Source: an uncultured Bacteroidota bacterium (GTDB lineage: Bacteria; Bacteroidota; Bacteroidia; Flavobacteriales; Flavobacteriaceae). From it: a stretch of 64,000 nucleotides of DNA. Every line of letters begins with the position of its first letter. Position 1 is the stretch's first letter. Made by a program: the position numbers and the translations under genes. Below are positions 48,432 to 57,677 of this stretch, piece by piece. The notes under the pieces were generated by a model. The model was not told where the DNA came from, ran no database searches, and saw nothing but the letters and a program-made list of their open reading frames with translations. The DNA is taken from assembly GCA_902586435.1 (NCBI GenBank), contig CACIHJ010000001.1:124001-188000 (forward strand), given 5' to 3'.

Positions 48432-50481
48432 ATAATTTAGATTCTATATCTGAGCTATAAATAATTGTGTCCAATCCTTCTATTATTGAATTTTGTTCAA
48501 TTAAATATTTATTTATGTTAGTATTCTCAAAAACTGCTTTTGGAGAGCCAAAGAATTTCTTCTTTTTAAATGATGCAAAATCAATAATATTATTTTCTAA
48601 TAAATTATTTTTTGAATTCAGTAGAGATGCATCCTTTGAGACTAAAGCAATTTCATTAAGTCTAAAAGAACTGTTACTTATGTTGAATATACTCTGTTCT
48701 CCTGCGCTAATTGCTTTATCTTCAACCCTATAAAATAAATTATTATCAATATTTACAATACTACCTGAACCATCGATAGCATCATTTCCAATATATTTAA
48801 AATCAGAATCAATAATTGATAATTCTGAGAAATCAGAATCAATAGCATCATTGATTACATTTTGAAAGTCCACACTTTTAATTGATATATTTTCAGATCT
48901 AAAAAAATTAATATAATCATCTCCCATAAGATTATTACTAAATAAGCTATTTGAGATATTTATTGAATTACATTCATAAAATGTAATAGCTGCTGTTTGA
49001 TCATGATGAGATCTTGCATTTGTTAAATTTTTAAATATTACATTATCGATGTCTATGTCCTTTTTGGTATTGAAAAACAAAGTTCCAGAATCTCTTCCAA
49101 TACCCTCTATAATGATTGGATTGTTTTTTTCTCCCAATGCACTAAACTTTCCAAAAATTTTAACGTATGCACTTTGTAATTTTATATTCACCCCTGCCTG
49201 AATTTTAAGTGTTGAATTCTTAGGAACAGTAAAATCTCCTGATATTATTGTATCATTAGATATTGATATAATATTTTCTATATCTTTTTCTTCCCTTTCT
49301 TCATTTTTTAATAATCCAGTAATAAAGTTGATATTTTCAACTATTATATTTTCTTTTTCATCAATCTTATCCTTAAAGCCAATCATTGTAGATTTAAAAT
49401 TATTATACTCCAAGTCGTTATATATTATTTCCTTGATTGCAAATAAATCTGATTTCATTTCATTTAGAAAATCAGAATTTATATGTTTATGATATACATC
49501 ATGAAATATAGAGTTATTATCTAGAGTCTTAGTAATATTGATTGAGTCTGCTTTTTTAACAAATCCTTCTCTAATTGTTGGCTCTATAAGGCCTGTAACA
49601 TTATTATAGTACCAATGCATATTTATATCACTCACAGGATGTTCATCATTAATTAATGAAGTTAGAACTATTATAGCCTTAATTTTATCTACATCAATTT
49701 TATCTATAAATGCATCATAATTATTATTATATAATTGACTAAGTTTTGATCCTATATCCATAAATATGTCATCTTCCCCAAGGTGGTTAAAATATAAGCT
49801 ATCATTTGATATTTCGAATATTAATGATTCTCTTTTATTATTCTGTTCAATAAGATATTTATCAAAAAAGTCTTCAATATAGAAGATCCCATAATTTGAT
49901 TTATTCAAAACAACCCTTACGGGATTATAATTAATTTTAAGACCCCCATATAATTTACCATATATTATATTTAAGAGAGGATCTGTTATAAAATCTCTAG
50001 ACCTAGGATTTAAAAAATTGACTTTTTTATCTCCAAAATTTTCTCCACCATCAAATCTTAGTCTAAAACTATGACCATCTGAATCTCTAAAGTGGTCAGG
50101 ATTCATTCCAAATAATTTTATTTCTGCTTTAACCAAAGATGAACCATCATTGTACTTAACTTTATAATAATTATTATCACCAAACCATTGATTACCAGTT
50201 ATTACATAATTTGACACCATATTTGCTCTTTCTTTCTGCATTCTAACATAATTATTTGGAGACATCGAAAGATCAACTGTTTTAACTTCATTTTTTTTGA
50301 AAAAATTAATTAACTCTGCTTTTTCATTTAATAGCTCCACATATACTGATCCTAAATTAATAGTAACCAATGATCTGTATATTATATCTCGGGTTGAAAA
50401 AATAATCACACAAACTAGTAGCACGAATATTAGAATATATAACCTTGATATACTAGACTTTACTTTTCTATAATATTTCAT
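48400..50481 (-). CDS. CotH kinase-like domain fused to a right-handed parallel beta-helix region
   Basis: N-terminal TM; VNFLNPRSRDFITDPLLNIIYGKLYGGL...NYGIFYIEDFFDKYLIE (CotH-like), DEHPVSDINMHWYYNNVTGLIEP; C-terminal repetitive NISNSLFSNNLM../IIDSDFKYIGNDAIDGSGS.. beta-helix. Confidence 0.8.
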   Translation of the reverse strand: MKYYRKVKSSISRLYILIFVLLVCVIIFSTRDIIYRSLVTINLGSVYVELLNEKAELINFFKKNEVKTVDLSMSPNNYVRMQKERANMVSNYVITGNQWFGDNNYYKVKYNDGSSLVKAEIKLFGMNPDHFRDSDGHSFRLRFDGGENFGDKKVNFLNPRSRDFITDPLLNIIYGKLYGGLKINYNPVRVVLNKSNYGIFYIEDFFDKYLIEQNNKRESLIFEISNDSLYFNHLGEDDIFMDIGSKLSQLYNNNYDAFIDKIDVDKIKAIIVLTSLINDEHPVSDINMHWYYNNVTGLIEPTIREGFVKKADSINITKTLDNNSIFHDVYHKHINSDFLNEMKSDLFAIKEIIYNDLEYNNFKSTMIGFKDKIDEKENIIVENINFITGLLKNEEREEKDIENIISISNDTIISGDFTVPKNSTLKIQAGVNIKLQSAYVKIFGKFSALGEKNNPIIIEGIGRDSGTLFFNTKKDIDIDNVIFKNLTNARSHHDQTAAITFYECNSINISNSLFSNNLMGDDYINFFRSENISIKSVDFQNVINDAIDSDFSELSIIDSDFKYIGNDAIDGSGSIVNIDNNLFYRVEDKAISAGEQSIFNISNSSFRLNEIALVSKDASLLNSKNNLLENNIIDFASFKKKKFFGSPKAVFENTNINKYLIEQNSIIEGLDTIIYSSDIESKLYGNIYGRASE

Positions 50482-51152
50482 TCAGAAGAAGAAAAAAATT
50501 GAATTTCTTGATTTTTTAGGCCCTGTTTATTTAAAAAATCCTCAACTTTTGTTAGAGTGTTAATATTAAAATCTGACATTTTTAAAACAATAGAAGTATT
50601 ATTTTCCTTTTTATTTATACTTTGAATTTCAACATTAACACCTTGTTCATTAAGCAAATTAATTAATTCTTCAATTTTTTTATTATCAATTTTATCTGCA
50701 GTTATAACTAAGTGATCATTACTTGAAGATATCTCCCCACTTTTTTGTTTAGTTCGATAAAAGTTATAGATAAAAACAAAAATCACTAATAATATTGGGA
50801 ATAAGTATGAACCTGCAGCAGAGGCTATTGCAATTGCTGTAAGGATTAAAAAATATACTATTTGTTCTGCTTCCTTAATTGCAGTTCTAAACCTAATTAT
50901 TGAAAGAGCTCCTACAAGGCCTAAAGAGAGAACAATACTTGATTTTATTGTAATTACAATTAAAAATATTGCTACACTAAATAAAGGAAAAATATTAGCT
51001 ACAATAGTTTTATTAGAGACAGAGTTAGAGTGATTAATATATATATTCCTTATTAACAAAGAGAATATAATTGTTAAAACAAACCCTATAATAAATTCTG
51101 AAAGACTTGTAGTTGATAGTTGTAGATCTGATAAGCCTAATAGATCACTCAT
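50478..51152 (-). CDS. DUF4956 domain-containing membrane protein
   Basis: SSIVLSLGLVGALSIIRFRTAIKEAEQIVYFLILTAIAIASAAGSYLFPILLV; a characteristic DUF4956 core. Confidence 0.87.
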   Translation of the reverse strand: MSDLLGLSDLQLSTTSLSEFIIGFVLTIIFSLLIRNIYINHSNSVSNKTIVANIFPLFSVAIFLIVITIKSSIVLSLGLVGALSIIRFRTAIKEAEQIVYFLILTAIAIASAAGSYLFPILLVIFVFIYNFYRTKQKSGEISSSNDHLVITADKIDNKKIEELINLLNEQGVNVEIQSINKKENNTSIVLKMSDFNINTLTKVEDFLNKQGLKNQEIQFFSSSE

Positions 51153-51415
51153 ATATATATTTTTTTTATAAAAATACTTAAATTATAATATATATCAAGG
51201 ATTGAATATAATCATTTTTTGTTGTCTCTTTATTGATAGTCCTTTTCACGCTATTCTAGTTTCTTAAATACATTTAATCTATGATTTGAAATGTCATATT
51301 TTACCAAGTTAATTAGTCTCTTAATAAAATTATTCGATTAGAGATATGAAAAAAGCACATTCTAAAAAAAATCGATTAAATTTAAACTTAAATTAAGTTT
51401 GCTTTATATTCTTTA

Positions 51416-53281
51416 ATGAATCATATTCTAGGCATATCGTGTTACTATCATGATTCAGCTGCTTGTATTTTTAGTTGTGGGGAATTAATTGCATCTGCTC
51501 AAGAAGAGAGATTTACTCGAGTAAAACATACACCTGATTTTCCCTTAAACTCTATAAGATATTGTCTTGAAGAATCAGGTTTAAGTTTAGACGAATTAGA
51601 TGCTGTTGTATTCTACGATAAACCCCTGCTTAAATTTGAAAGACTCTTGGAGACATACTATTCATTTGCTCCTAGAGGATTAAAGTCATTTCTTACTTCA
51701 ATACCAGTATGGTTAAATGAGAAAATGTTTCTAAAAAAGCAACTAATTGATGGATTAGCATTAATTGAAAAATATGATAAAAAGAAAATAAAATTTCTTT
51801 TCCCAGAACATCACCTTTCTCATGCATCAAGCGCCTTTTTTGCTTCTTCTTTTAAAGAATCAGCAATTCTAACCATTGATGGAGTTGGTGAGTGGTCAAC
51901 TGCATCAATTAGTATTGGAAAAGATAATGAAATCAAAATTTTAAAAAACCTAAATTTCCCACACTCACTGGGTCTTCTCTATACAGCATTTACATATTTT
52001 CTTGGATTTAAGGTAAATTCAGGTGAATATAAATTAATGGGGTTGGCCCCATATGGTAATCCCAAATCTGTTCAGACTATAGAATTTATTAAAATAATCA
52101 AAAAACACCTTATAGAGATTAAGGAAGATGGTTCAATTTGGCTAAACCAAAAATATTTTAACTACACAACCGGACTTAGGATGATCAATAGGAATTTATG
52201 GAAAAAGCTATTTACTATAAATACTAGAAGACCCAATGATAAAATTGAACAAACTCATTGTAATATAGCTCTTGCAATTCAAAAAGTAACTGAAGAGATT
52301 GTAATTAAAATGGCTATTCATGCTAAAAAATTAACAAAATCAGATAACCTATGCTTAGCAGGTGGTGTTGCTTTAAATTGTGTAGCTAATGGTTTATTGT
52401 TAGATAAAGATATTTTCAAAAACATTTATATTCAACCAGCTGCTGGGGATGCTGGAGGTGCAGTTGGAGGGGCTATGGCAGCTTATTATCAATACTTTAA
52501 TAATAAAAGAATAATTGAGAATAAAGATGATAAAATGAAAGGAGCATATTTAGGTCCAAGCTTCTCTGACAAAGAAATAAATACTATGAATAAAAAGTAT
52601 AAAGCAGTTGTAAACAGAATTACAGACTATTCGGTTCTATCAAAACAAATCGCAAAAAAAATTAGTGAAGGTAATGTTGTTGGTTGGTTTCAGGGTAGAA
52701 TGGAATTTGGTCCAAGAGCTCTTGGTAATAGAAGTATTTTGGCAGACCCACGAGATGTTGAAATGCAAAAAAAATTAAATTTAAAAATAAAATACAGAGA
52801 AAGCTTTAGACCTTTTGCACCATCAGTTTTAGAAGAGGATTCAAATAAATATTTCAATATCAAATCTCATTCACCTTATATGCTTCTTGTTGGGAATGTG
52901 AAAAATGAACTAAGAAATAAACTGCCTAAAAACTATAATAATATTGATTTATATAAAAGACTTCACATTAAGAGGAGCAAATTACAAGCAATAACTCATC
53001 TAGATTTTTCTGCAAGAATTCAAACCGTGAGCAAAAAATTTAACCCACGTTATTGGAACTTAATAAATGATCTAAAGCTAATTACGGGTTATGGCGTTGT
53101 AATAAATACAAGCTTTAATGTCAGAGGTGAGCCTATAGTCTGTTCACCAGAGGATGCATTTAGATGCTTTATGAATACTGAAATGGATTATTTGGTTATA
53201 AATGATTTCGTGTATTCAAAAAAAGAACAAAAAGATTGGAACAAAAAAGATAAATGGAAAATGTTATTTCAAGATGATTAA
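51416..53281 (+). CDS. NodU/CmcH-type carbamoyltransferase
   Basis: MNHILGISCYYHDSAACIFSCGELIASAQEERFTRVKHTPDFP, ERFTR, HHLSHASSAFFASSF, LAGGVALNCVANG, GWFQGRMEFGPRALGNRSILADPRD, NTSFNVRGEPIV. Confidence 0.95.
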   Translation: MNHILGISCYYHDSAACIFSCGELIASAQEERFTRVKHTPDFPLNSIRYCLEESGLSLDELDAVVFYDKPLLKFERLLETYYSFAPRGLKSFLTSIPVWLNEKMFLKKQLIDGLALIEKYDKKKIKFLFPEHHLSHASSAFFASSFKESAILTIDGVGEWSTASISIGKDNEIKILKNLNFPHSLGLLYTAFTYFLGFKVNSGEYKLMGLAPYGNPKSVQTIEFIKIIKKHLIEIKEDGSIWLNQKYFNYTTGLRMINRNLWKKLFTINTRRPNDKIEQTHCNIALAIQKVTEEIVIKMAIHAKKLTKSDNLCLAGGVALNCVANGLLLDKDIFKNIYIQPAAGDAGGAVGGAMAAYYQYFNNKRIIENKDDKMKGAYLGPSFSDKEINTMNKKYKAVVNRITDYSVLSKQIAKKISEGNVVGWFQGRMEFGPRALGNRSILADPRDVEMQKKLNLKIKYRESFRPFAPSVLEEDSNKYFNIKSHSPYMLLVGNVKNELRNKLPKNYNNIDLYKRLHIKRSKLQAITHLDFSARIQTVSKKFNPRYWNLINDLKLITGYGVVINTSFNVRGEPIVCSPEDAFRCFMNTEMDYLVINDFVYSKKEQKDWNKKDKWKMLFQDD

Positions 53282-54405
53282 TGATCGATCTATTAAATAA
53301 ATATTTAACTCTTGGCAACTGCCTAATTATTGTTATAATTTTTTTAGTCTTTGTTTTTTTTAAAATAAAAAACAGAATAAAAATTATTATCCCATATATC
53401 ATATCAATTGTTCTTTGTTTATATGTATATGAAGTAATCATTCTTAAGTCAGAATATACTTTTTCAGTTAATCTTGGAGACTATAGTTCAGGAAGATATT
53501 TTAAAAAGCAGGTCCCTAATCTCGGGTATGGCCCACCAGATGATGGAGAATACACTTCAATTAAACTAATTGATTCTGACACTGTTTATAATGTAGCATA
53601 CTCAATTAAGGATAAATTGAGAGTTACACCAAGTTCAAATAAGAATAGTGAAAATCAAATTATATTTTTAGGCTGTTCACAGACTTTTGGTGAAGGACTA
53701 AATGATAATCAAACATTAGCCAATTACTTTGGAGAAGAGACAGATAAAGTTTTTATGATCAGAAATTATGGGTTTCATGGTTACGGGCCTCACAATATTC
53801 ACTCATTAATTAAGAACAATATTCTGCCAAATTATAATCAAAAAATTAAAACAATAGCTATTTATGATTTTTATTGGTATCATATAAATAGAGCTGTTAG
53901 CAATGTTAGTGGTCAAGAGCCCTGGTATGAAGAAGAAAATGGAGAGATTGTTTTAAAAGGAACTTTTGATGATAGAGATGGAATTGTAAAAACAGGATAT
54001 TATAACAAATATTATGATGCGCTTAGAAATCGTATTATAAGACGATCTAATATCTATAAAAAACACTTTACAAATCCTTCAAGTGATATAGCTCTTAAAA
54101 ATATAGATAAGCATGATATTAATAGAACGATCTTACTTATTGAAGATATATCTGAGATGTTTAAGACATACAATATTGACTTTGTTGTAAATATCGATAC
54201 ACAGATAGCTCAAAACAGTCATATTAAAAATTTCTTCAATGAAAATGAAATAGGTTTTATATGTATAGAATGTGATATTCCCGATATTAATACTAATGAA
54301 TCTTATAGAATACCACTTGACGGACACAATAGTTCTAGCTTGAATGAAAAGAAAGCAAATATTTTAAGATTGAAATTATTATCTTTAGGTTACAAGATAA
54401 ATTAA
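53281..54405 (+). CDS. Membrane-anchored SGNH/GDSL-hydrolase-like protein
   Basis: N-terminal TM helices, then IIFLGCSQTFGEGLNDNQTLANYFGEE (GxSxTxG block) and a late DGHNSS block; abuts the carbamoyltransferase stop. Confidence 0.75.
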   Translation: MIDLLNKYLTLGNCLIIVIIFLVFVFFKIKNRIKIIIPYIISIVLCLYVYEVIILKSEYTFSVNLGDYSSGRYFKKQVPNLGYGPPDDGEYTSIKLIDSDTVYNVAYSIKDKLRVTPSSNKNSENQIIFLGCSQTFGEGLNDNQTLANYFGEETDKVFMIRNYGFHGYGPHNIHSLIKNNILPNYNQKIKTIAIYDFYWYHINRAVSNVSGQEPWYEEENGEIVLKGTFDDRDGIVKTGYYNKYYDALRNRIIRRSNIYKKHFTNPSSDIALKNIDKHDINRTILLIEDISEMFKTYNIDFVVNIDTQIAQNSHIKNFFNENEIGFICIECDIPDINTNESYRIPLDGHNSSSLNEKKANILRLKLLSLGYKIN

Positions 54406-54555
54406 ATGGAATTTATTAAAGATATTATGTCCTTTATAATTGAAAGAAAAAAATTCTGGCTTGGACCTCTTATTTTCTTTTTATTGCTGTTAGGTTTTAT
54501 AATTGTATTTTTTGGAAGTTCAGCGGTTGCTCCCTTTATTTATACTTTATTTTAA
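54406..54555 (+). CDS. DUF5989-like 49-aa membrane protein, not in the supplied ORF track
   Basis: MEFIKDIMSFIIERKKFWLGPLIFFLLLLGFIIVFFGSSAVAPFIYTLF*; ATG immediately follows the upstream stop; fits the carbamoyltransferase/SxtJ neighbourhood. Confidence 0.85.
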   Translation: MEFIKDIMSFIIERKKFWLGPLIFFLLLLGFIIVFFGSSAVAPFIYTLF

Positions 54556-54559
54556 AATA

Positions 54560-54931
54560 ATGATAAAAAAAACCAAAATTAACCCTTTATCAACTGTCCT
54601 TATACTAATTATTGCGCTAAATATTATTTTTTTAATTTCTAATTCAAAAGAATTTTTATATGCATCAGTTGGTCTAGGTGCAATTGTGACCTTCTCCTCT
54701 AAAGCTGCTAATTTTGTTCACAAAGCTTGGATGGGTTTAGCTAAAATTTTAAGTTATATTGTACCTAATATTCTATTAACAATAATCTTTTTCTTATTAC
54801 TTCTTCCATTGTCTGTAATATCGAAAATCTTTCGAAAAGGTGATCTGCTTAATATAAATAAACCCTCTAACTCCTTATGGTTAGATAATGAAAGGGTCTT
54901 CACTAAAGACTACTTTGAAAAACCTTGGTAA
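54560..54931 (+). CDS. SxtJ-like membrane protein
   Basis: INPLSTVLILIIALNIIFLI...VHKAWMGLAKILSYIVPNILLTIIFFLLLLPLSVISKIFRKGDLLN. Track start 54503 overlaps the 49-aa gene; ATG 54560 is preferred. Confidence 0.82.
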   Translation: MIKKTKINPLSTVLILIIALNIIFLISNSKEFLYASVGLGAIVTFSSKAANFVHKAWMGLAKILSYIVPNILLTIIFFLLLLPLSVISKIFRKGDLLNINKPSNSLWLDNERVFTKDYFEKPW

Positions 54932-54959
54932 AAGTAAATCCTTAAGTTAGAGATATTAA

Positions 54960-54983
54960 ATAAGAAAAAGAATCTTTTCTTAT
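54960..54983. terminator. Possible AT-rich hairpin between convergent genes
   Basis: ATAAGAAAA-AGAATC-TTTTCTTAT, 9-bp perfect arms, in the 90-bp convergent gap; low GC makes this weak. Confidence 0.35.
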
Positions 54984-55021
54984 ATATACAAGTCCAGTAA
55001 TTTTTTAATAAGATTAAAAAA

Positions 55022-55282
55022 TTAGTCAGAGACTGGTAAAACAGAGACGTATGACTTATTATTAGCTTTTTTGGAAAAACTGACTATACCATCTGTTTTT
55101 GCATGAAGGGTATGATCTTTTCCAATATATACATTCTCCCCTGGGTTATGCTTTGTGCCTCTTTGCCTGACAATAATATTGCCAGCCCTAACAGTTTGAC
55201 CTCCAAATATTTTTACACCTAATCGTTTAGATTCTGACTCTCTTCCGTTTTTTGAACTTCCTACTCCTTTTTTATGTGCCAT
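55022..55282 (-). CDS. rpmA: 50S ribosomal protein L27
   Basis: [61 protein letters not shown]. Confidence 0.97.
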   Translation of the reverse strand: MAHKKGVGSSKNGRESESKRLGVKIFGGQTVRAGNIIVRQRGTKHNPGENVYIGKDHTLHAKTDGIVSFSKKANNKSYVSVLPVSD

Positions 55283-55294
55283 AATTAATTTATT

Positions 55295-55717
55295 TTATTT
55301 ATCTGAAGTCTTTTTTGGTTTAGCAGCAACCTTTGGTTTAGCAGCAACCTTTGGTTTAGCGGCAACCTTTGGTTTCTCTTTTGTATTTTTTACTGGAGTT
55401 GATTTCTTTTGAGAGATTTTTTCAATTAACAATTCAGTTAATAATTGTCTATGACCATTTTTTACTTTGTAACCTTTCCTTCTTTTCTTTTTAAAAACTA
55501 TAACCTTATCATCTTTTTGATGAGATATAATTTTAGCTTCTACAACAGTTCCTGAAACATTGGGCATTCCAACCTTAACCTTACCATTATCATCAACTAA
55601 TAGAACATTATTAAAGGAAACTTTCGTTCCCTCATTACCTTTAAGTCTATTAACATAAAGTTTCTGATTTTCAAAAACTTTAAATTGACTCCCTTGTATT
55701 TCAACTACAGCGTACAT
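55295..55717 (-). CDS. rplU: 50S ribosomal protein L21 with KPKVAA-repeat C-terminal tail
   Basis: MYAVVEIQGSQFKVFENQKLYVNRL, KVIVFKKKRRKGYKVKNGHRQ, tail KPKVAAKPKVAAKPKVAAKPKKTSDK. Confidence 0.96.
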   Translation of the reverse strand: MYAVVEIQGSQFKVFENQKLYVNRLKGNEGTKVSFNNVLLVDDNGKVKVGMPNVSGTVVEAKIISHQKDDKVIVFKKKRRKGYKVKNGHRQLLTELLIEKISQKKSTPVKNTKEKPKVAAKPKVAAKPKVAAKPKKTSDK

Positions 55718-55775
55718 AACTAATTTTTGAACTGCAAAATTAAACTATTATTTAATAAATACAACTATAATTCCT

Positions 55776-56810
55776 CTATAGTTCTATCCAGGAAGAGTTT
55801 TTTAAAGACCACTCAACTACTTGTTTTATCCTACTTTGCACCTTAATCTTTGGGACCCATCCCATTGATTCCATTTTTTCTCCAGATAGAGAATATCTTA
55901 AATCATGTCCGGGTCTTGAAGAATGAAAATCAACCATTTCATAATTTAATTTTTTATTCTGTGATTGTGCAATAATTTCTGCGAGTTGGAGATTAGTTAA
56001 TTCTTCTGCTCCTACTATATTAAACTTTGGGCATTTTGCCCCACCCCAATTAACTTCTTCTTTTATATTTTTATTAAGTAGAAATAGGATTGCCTCTGAA
56101 ACGTCTTCAGCATGAATATAGTGTCTTGAACCAGGTATTTTTTTTGATTTATCTGAGTGAATAGTTACTGTTTCACCATCTCTAATTTTTTTTATACACA
56201 TCGGAATAAATTTTTCAGGATGTTGACGCTCTCCAAATACATTCATAGTATGAGTTATTATGGTAGGAAGATTATAAGTGTTCTCATATGCAACTGCCAA
56301 CTCTTCACCAGCAGCTTTGGTTGCACTATATGGATTCGTTGAATTATATCTATCATTCTCTTTATAATTAACCCCATCTGGAGCGGGTCCAAAAACTTCA
56401 TCTGTACTGAAATAAACAAATTTTTCAAAATTAGAATTATTAATATGAATATATCTTGCATACTCTAAAATGTTTGCTGTGCCAACTACATTATCCATAA
56501 CAAATTCCATAGGAAATTCGATACTTCTATCTACATGAGATCCTGCTGCTAAATGAAGTATAATATTTACTTCTCCTATTTCTTTCCTTATCCATGGATT
56601 TAATTCTGATTTTAAATCATGAAATACAACTTTAACTCTAGCCTTATCTTTATCAGTTAAATTTGATAATATATTATCTAAACGATTTAAATTTCCACTA
56701 TAATCAAGCCTATCTAATGAGATTATTTCCCAATTTGTTTTCTTTAAAATATAATATATCAAATGGTGTGCAATAAATCCTGCGCCTCCAGTAATTAGTA
56801 CTCTTTTCAT
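55776..56810 (-). CDS. NAD-dependent epimerase/dehydratase (dTDP-glucose 4,6-dehydratase-like SDR)
   Basis: ITGGAGFIAHHLIYYIL, HLAAGSHVDRSIEFP, YFSTDEVFGPAPDG, NPYSATKAAGEEL, GSRHYIHAEDVSEAI. Confidence 0.9.
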   Translation of the reverse strand: MKRVLITGGAGFIAHHLIYYILKKTNWEIISLDRLDYSGNLNRLDNILSNLTDKDKARVKVVFHDLKSELNPWIRKEIGEVNIILHLAAGSHVDRSIEFPMEFVMDNVVGTANILEYARYIHINNSNFEKFVYFSTDEVFGPAPDGVNYKENDRYNSTNPYSATKAAGEELAVAYENTYNLPTIITHTMNVFGERQHPEKFIPMCIKKIRDGETVTIHSDKSKKIPGSRHYIHAEDVSEAILFLLNKNIKEEVNWGGAKCPKFNIVGAEELTNLQLAEIIAQSQNKKLNYEMVDFHSSRPGHDLRYSLSGEKMESMGWVPKIKVQSRIKQVVEWSLKNSSWIEL

Positions 56811-57667
56811 AATTTTAATCCATTAATATAATCATTTAATCTATCTTGAGGGGACCAACCCAATTTCTTTATCATATCATCATTTATTCTAAGTGTTTTT
56901 CTGTAATTTCCAGGCTGATCATCAATATTAATTGAAGTTACATTAAATTGATTATTAAACATTTCAAAAAGCTCATTTACACTATAATTTATCCCAGTAC
57001 CTATTTCCCAAGCATCTTTATGTTTCAACTCTGTATTTGCAATTCTAATTAGTCCATCTACAATATCGTCTACATGTATGAAATCTCTTCTTTGTTCTCC
57101 ATCTCCAACAATAGTTAAAGGCTTTCCTTTCGTTGCTTGAGATATCCAGATTCCAATTACATTTCCAAATTTTTCATCTAAAGTAGCATAGGGTCCATAA
57201 ACGTTGTAGAATCTTGATATTTCAACATTTACATCATACGATTTTTTATATAATTTACAAACTTCCTCCCCAAGAAACTTAGTCATTGCATATGGAGAAT
57301 CTGAAGGGTCATGATGTTTTGATGAAGACCCTGCATATATCACTTTTACATTTTGTTCTTTTGCCCATTCCATCACCTTCAATGTTCCTTGAACATTAGC
57401 TCTGAATGAAGCCTCTGGATCTTCAAATGACGGCTGTACTCTGGATTGGGCTGCCAAATGATAGCAAATATCAAAATTTGACTCTGAAATGTTACCTATA
57501 GTCTCAATATCTCCTTTTATATATTTAGCTAGTCTTGATTCATTGTCTTTATTCCCTGTAGAATAGTCATCTAAAGAAAATACTTCTACATTTTCTTTTA
57601 CAAGTCTATTAATCAAATTTGTCCCTATAAATCCAGCTCCTCCTGTAACCAAAACTTTTTTCCCCAT
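56807..57667 (-). CDS. NAD-dependent epimerase/dehydratase (UDP-glucose 4-epimerase-like SDR)
   Basis: MGKKVLVTGGAGFIGTNLINRL, YHLAAQSRVQPSFEDP, SPYAMTKFLGEE, RRDFIHVDDIVDGL. Track start is 57685. Confidence 0.9.
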   Translation of the reverse strand: MGKKVLVTGGAGFIGTNLINRLVKENVEVFSLDDYSTGNKDNESRLAKYIKGDIETIGNISESNFDICYHLAAQSRVQPSFEDPEASFRANVQGTLKVMEWAKEQNVKVIYAGSSSKHHDPSDSPYAMTKFLGEEVCKLYKKSYDVNVEISRFYNVYGPYATLDEKFGNVIGIWISQATKGKPLTIVGDGEQRRDFIHVDDIVDGLIRIANTELKHKDAWEIGTGINYSVNELFEMFNNQFNVTSINIDDQPGNYRKTLRINDDMIKKLGWSPQDRLNDYINGLKL

Positions 57668-57677
57668 AATTAATTTT

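Noticed and set aside
53196-53441. 81-aa minus-strand ORF over the carbamoyltransferase/SGNH junction
   Set aside because: Overlaps two supported plus-strand genes and has no recognisable domain.
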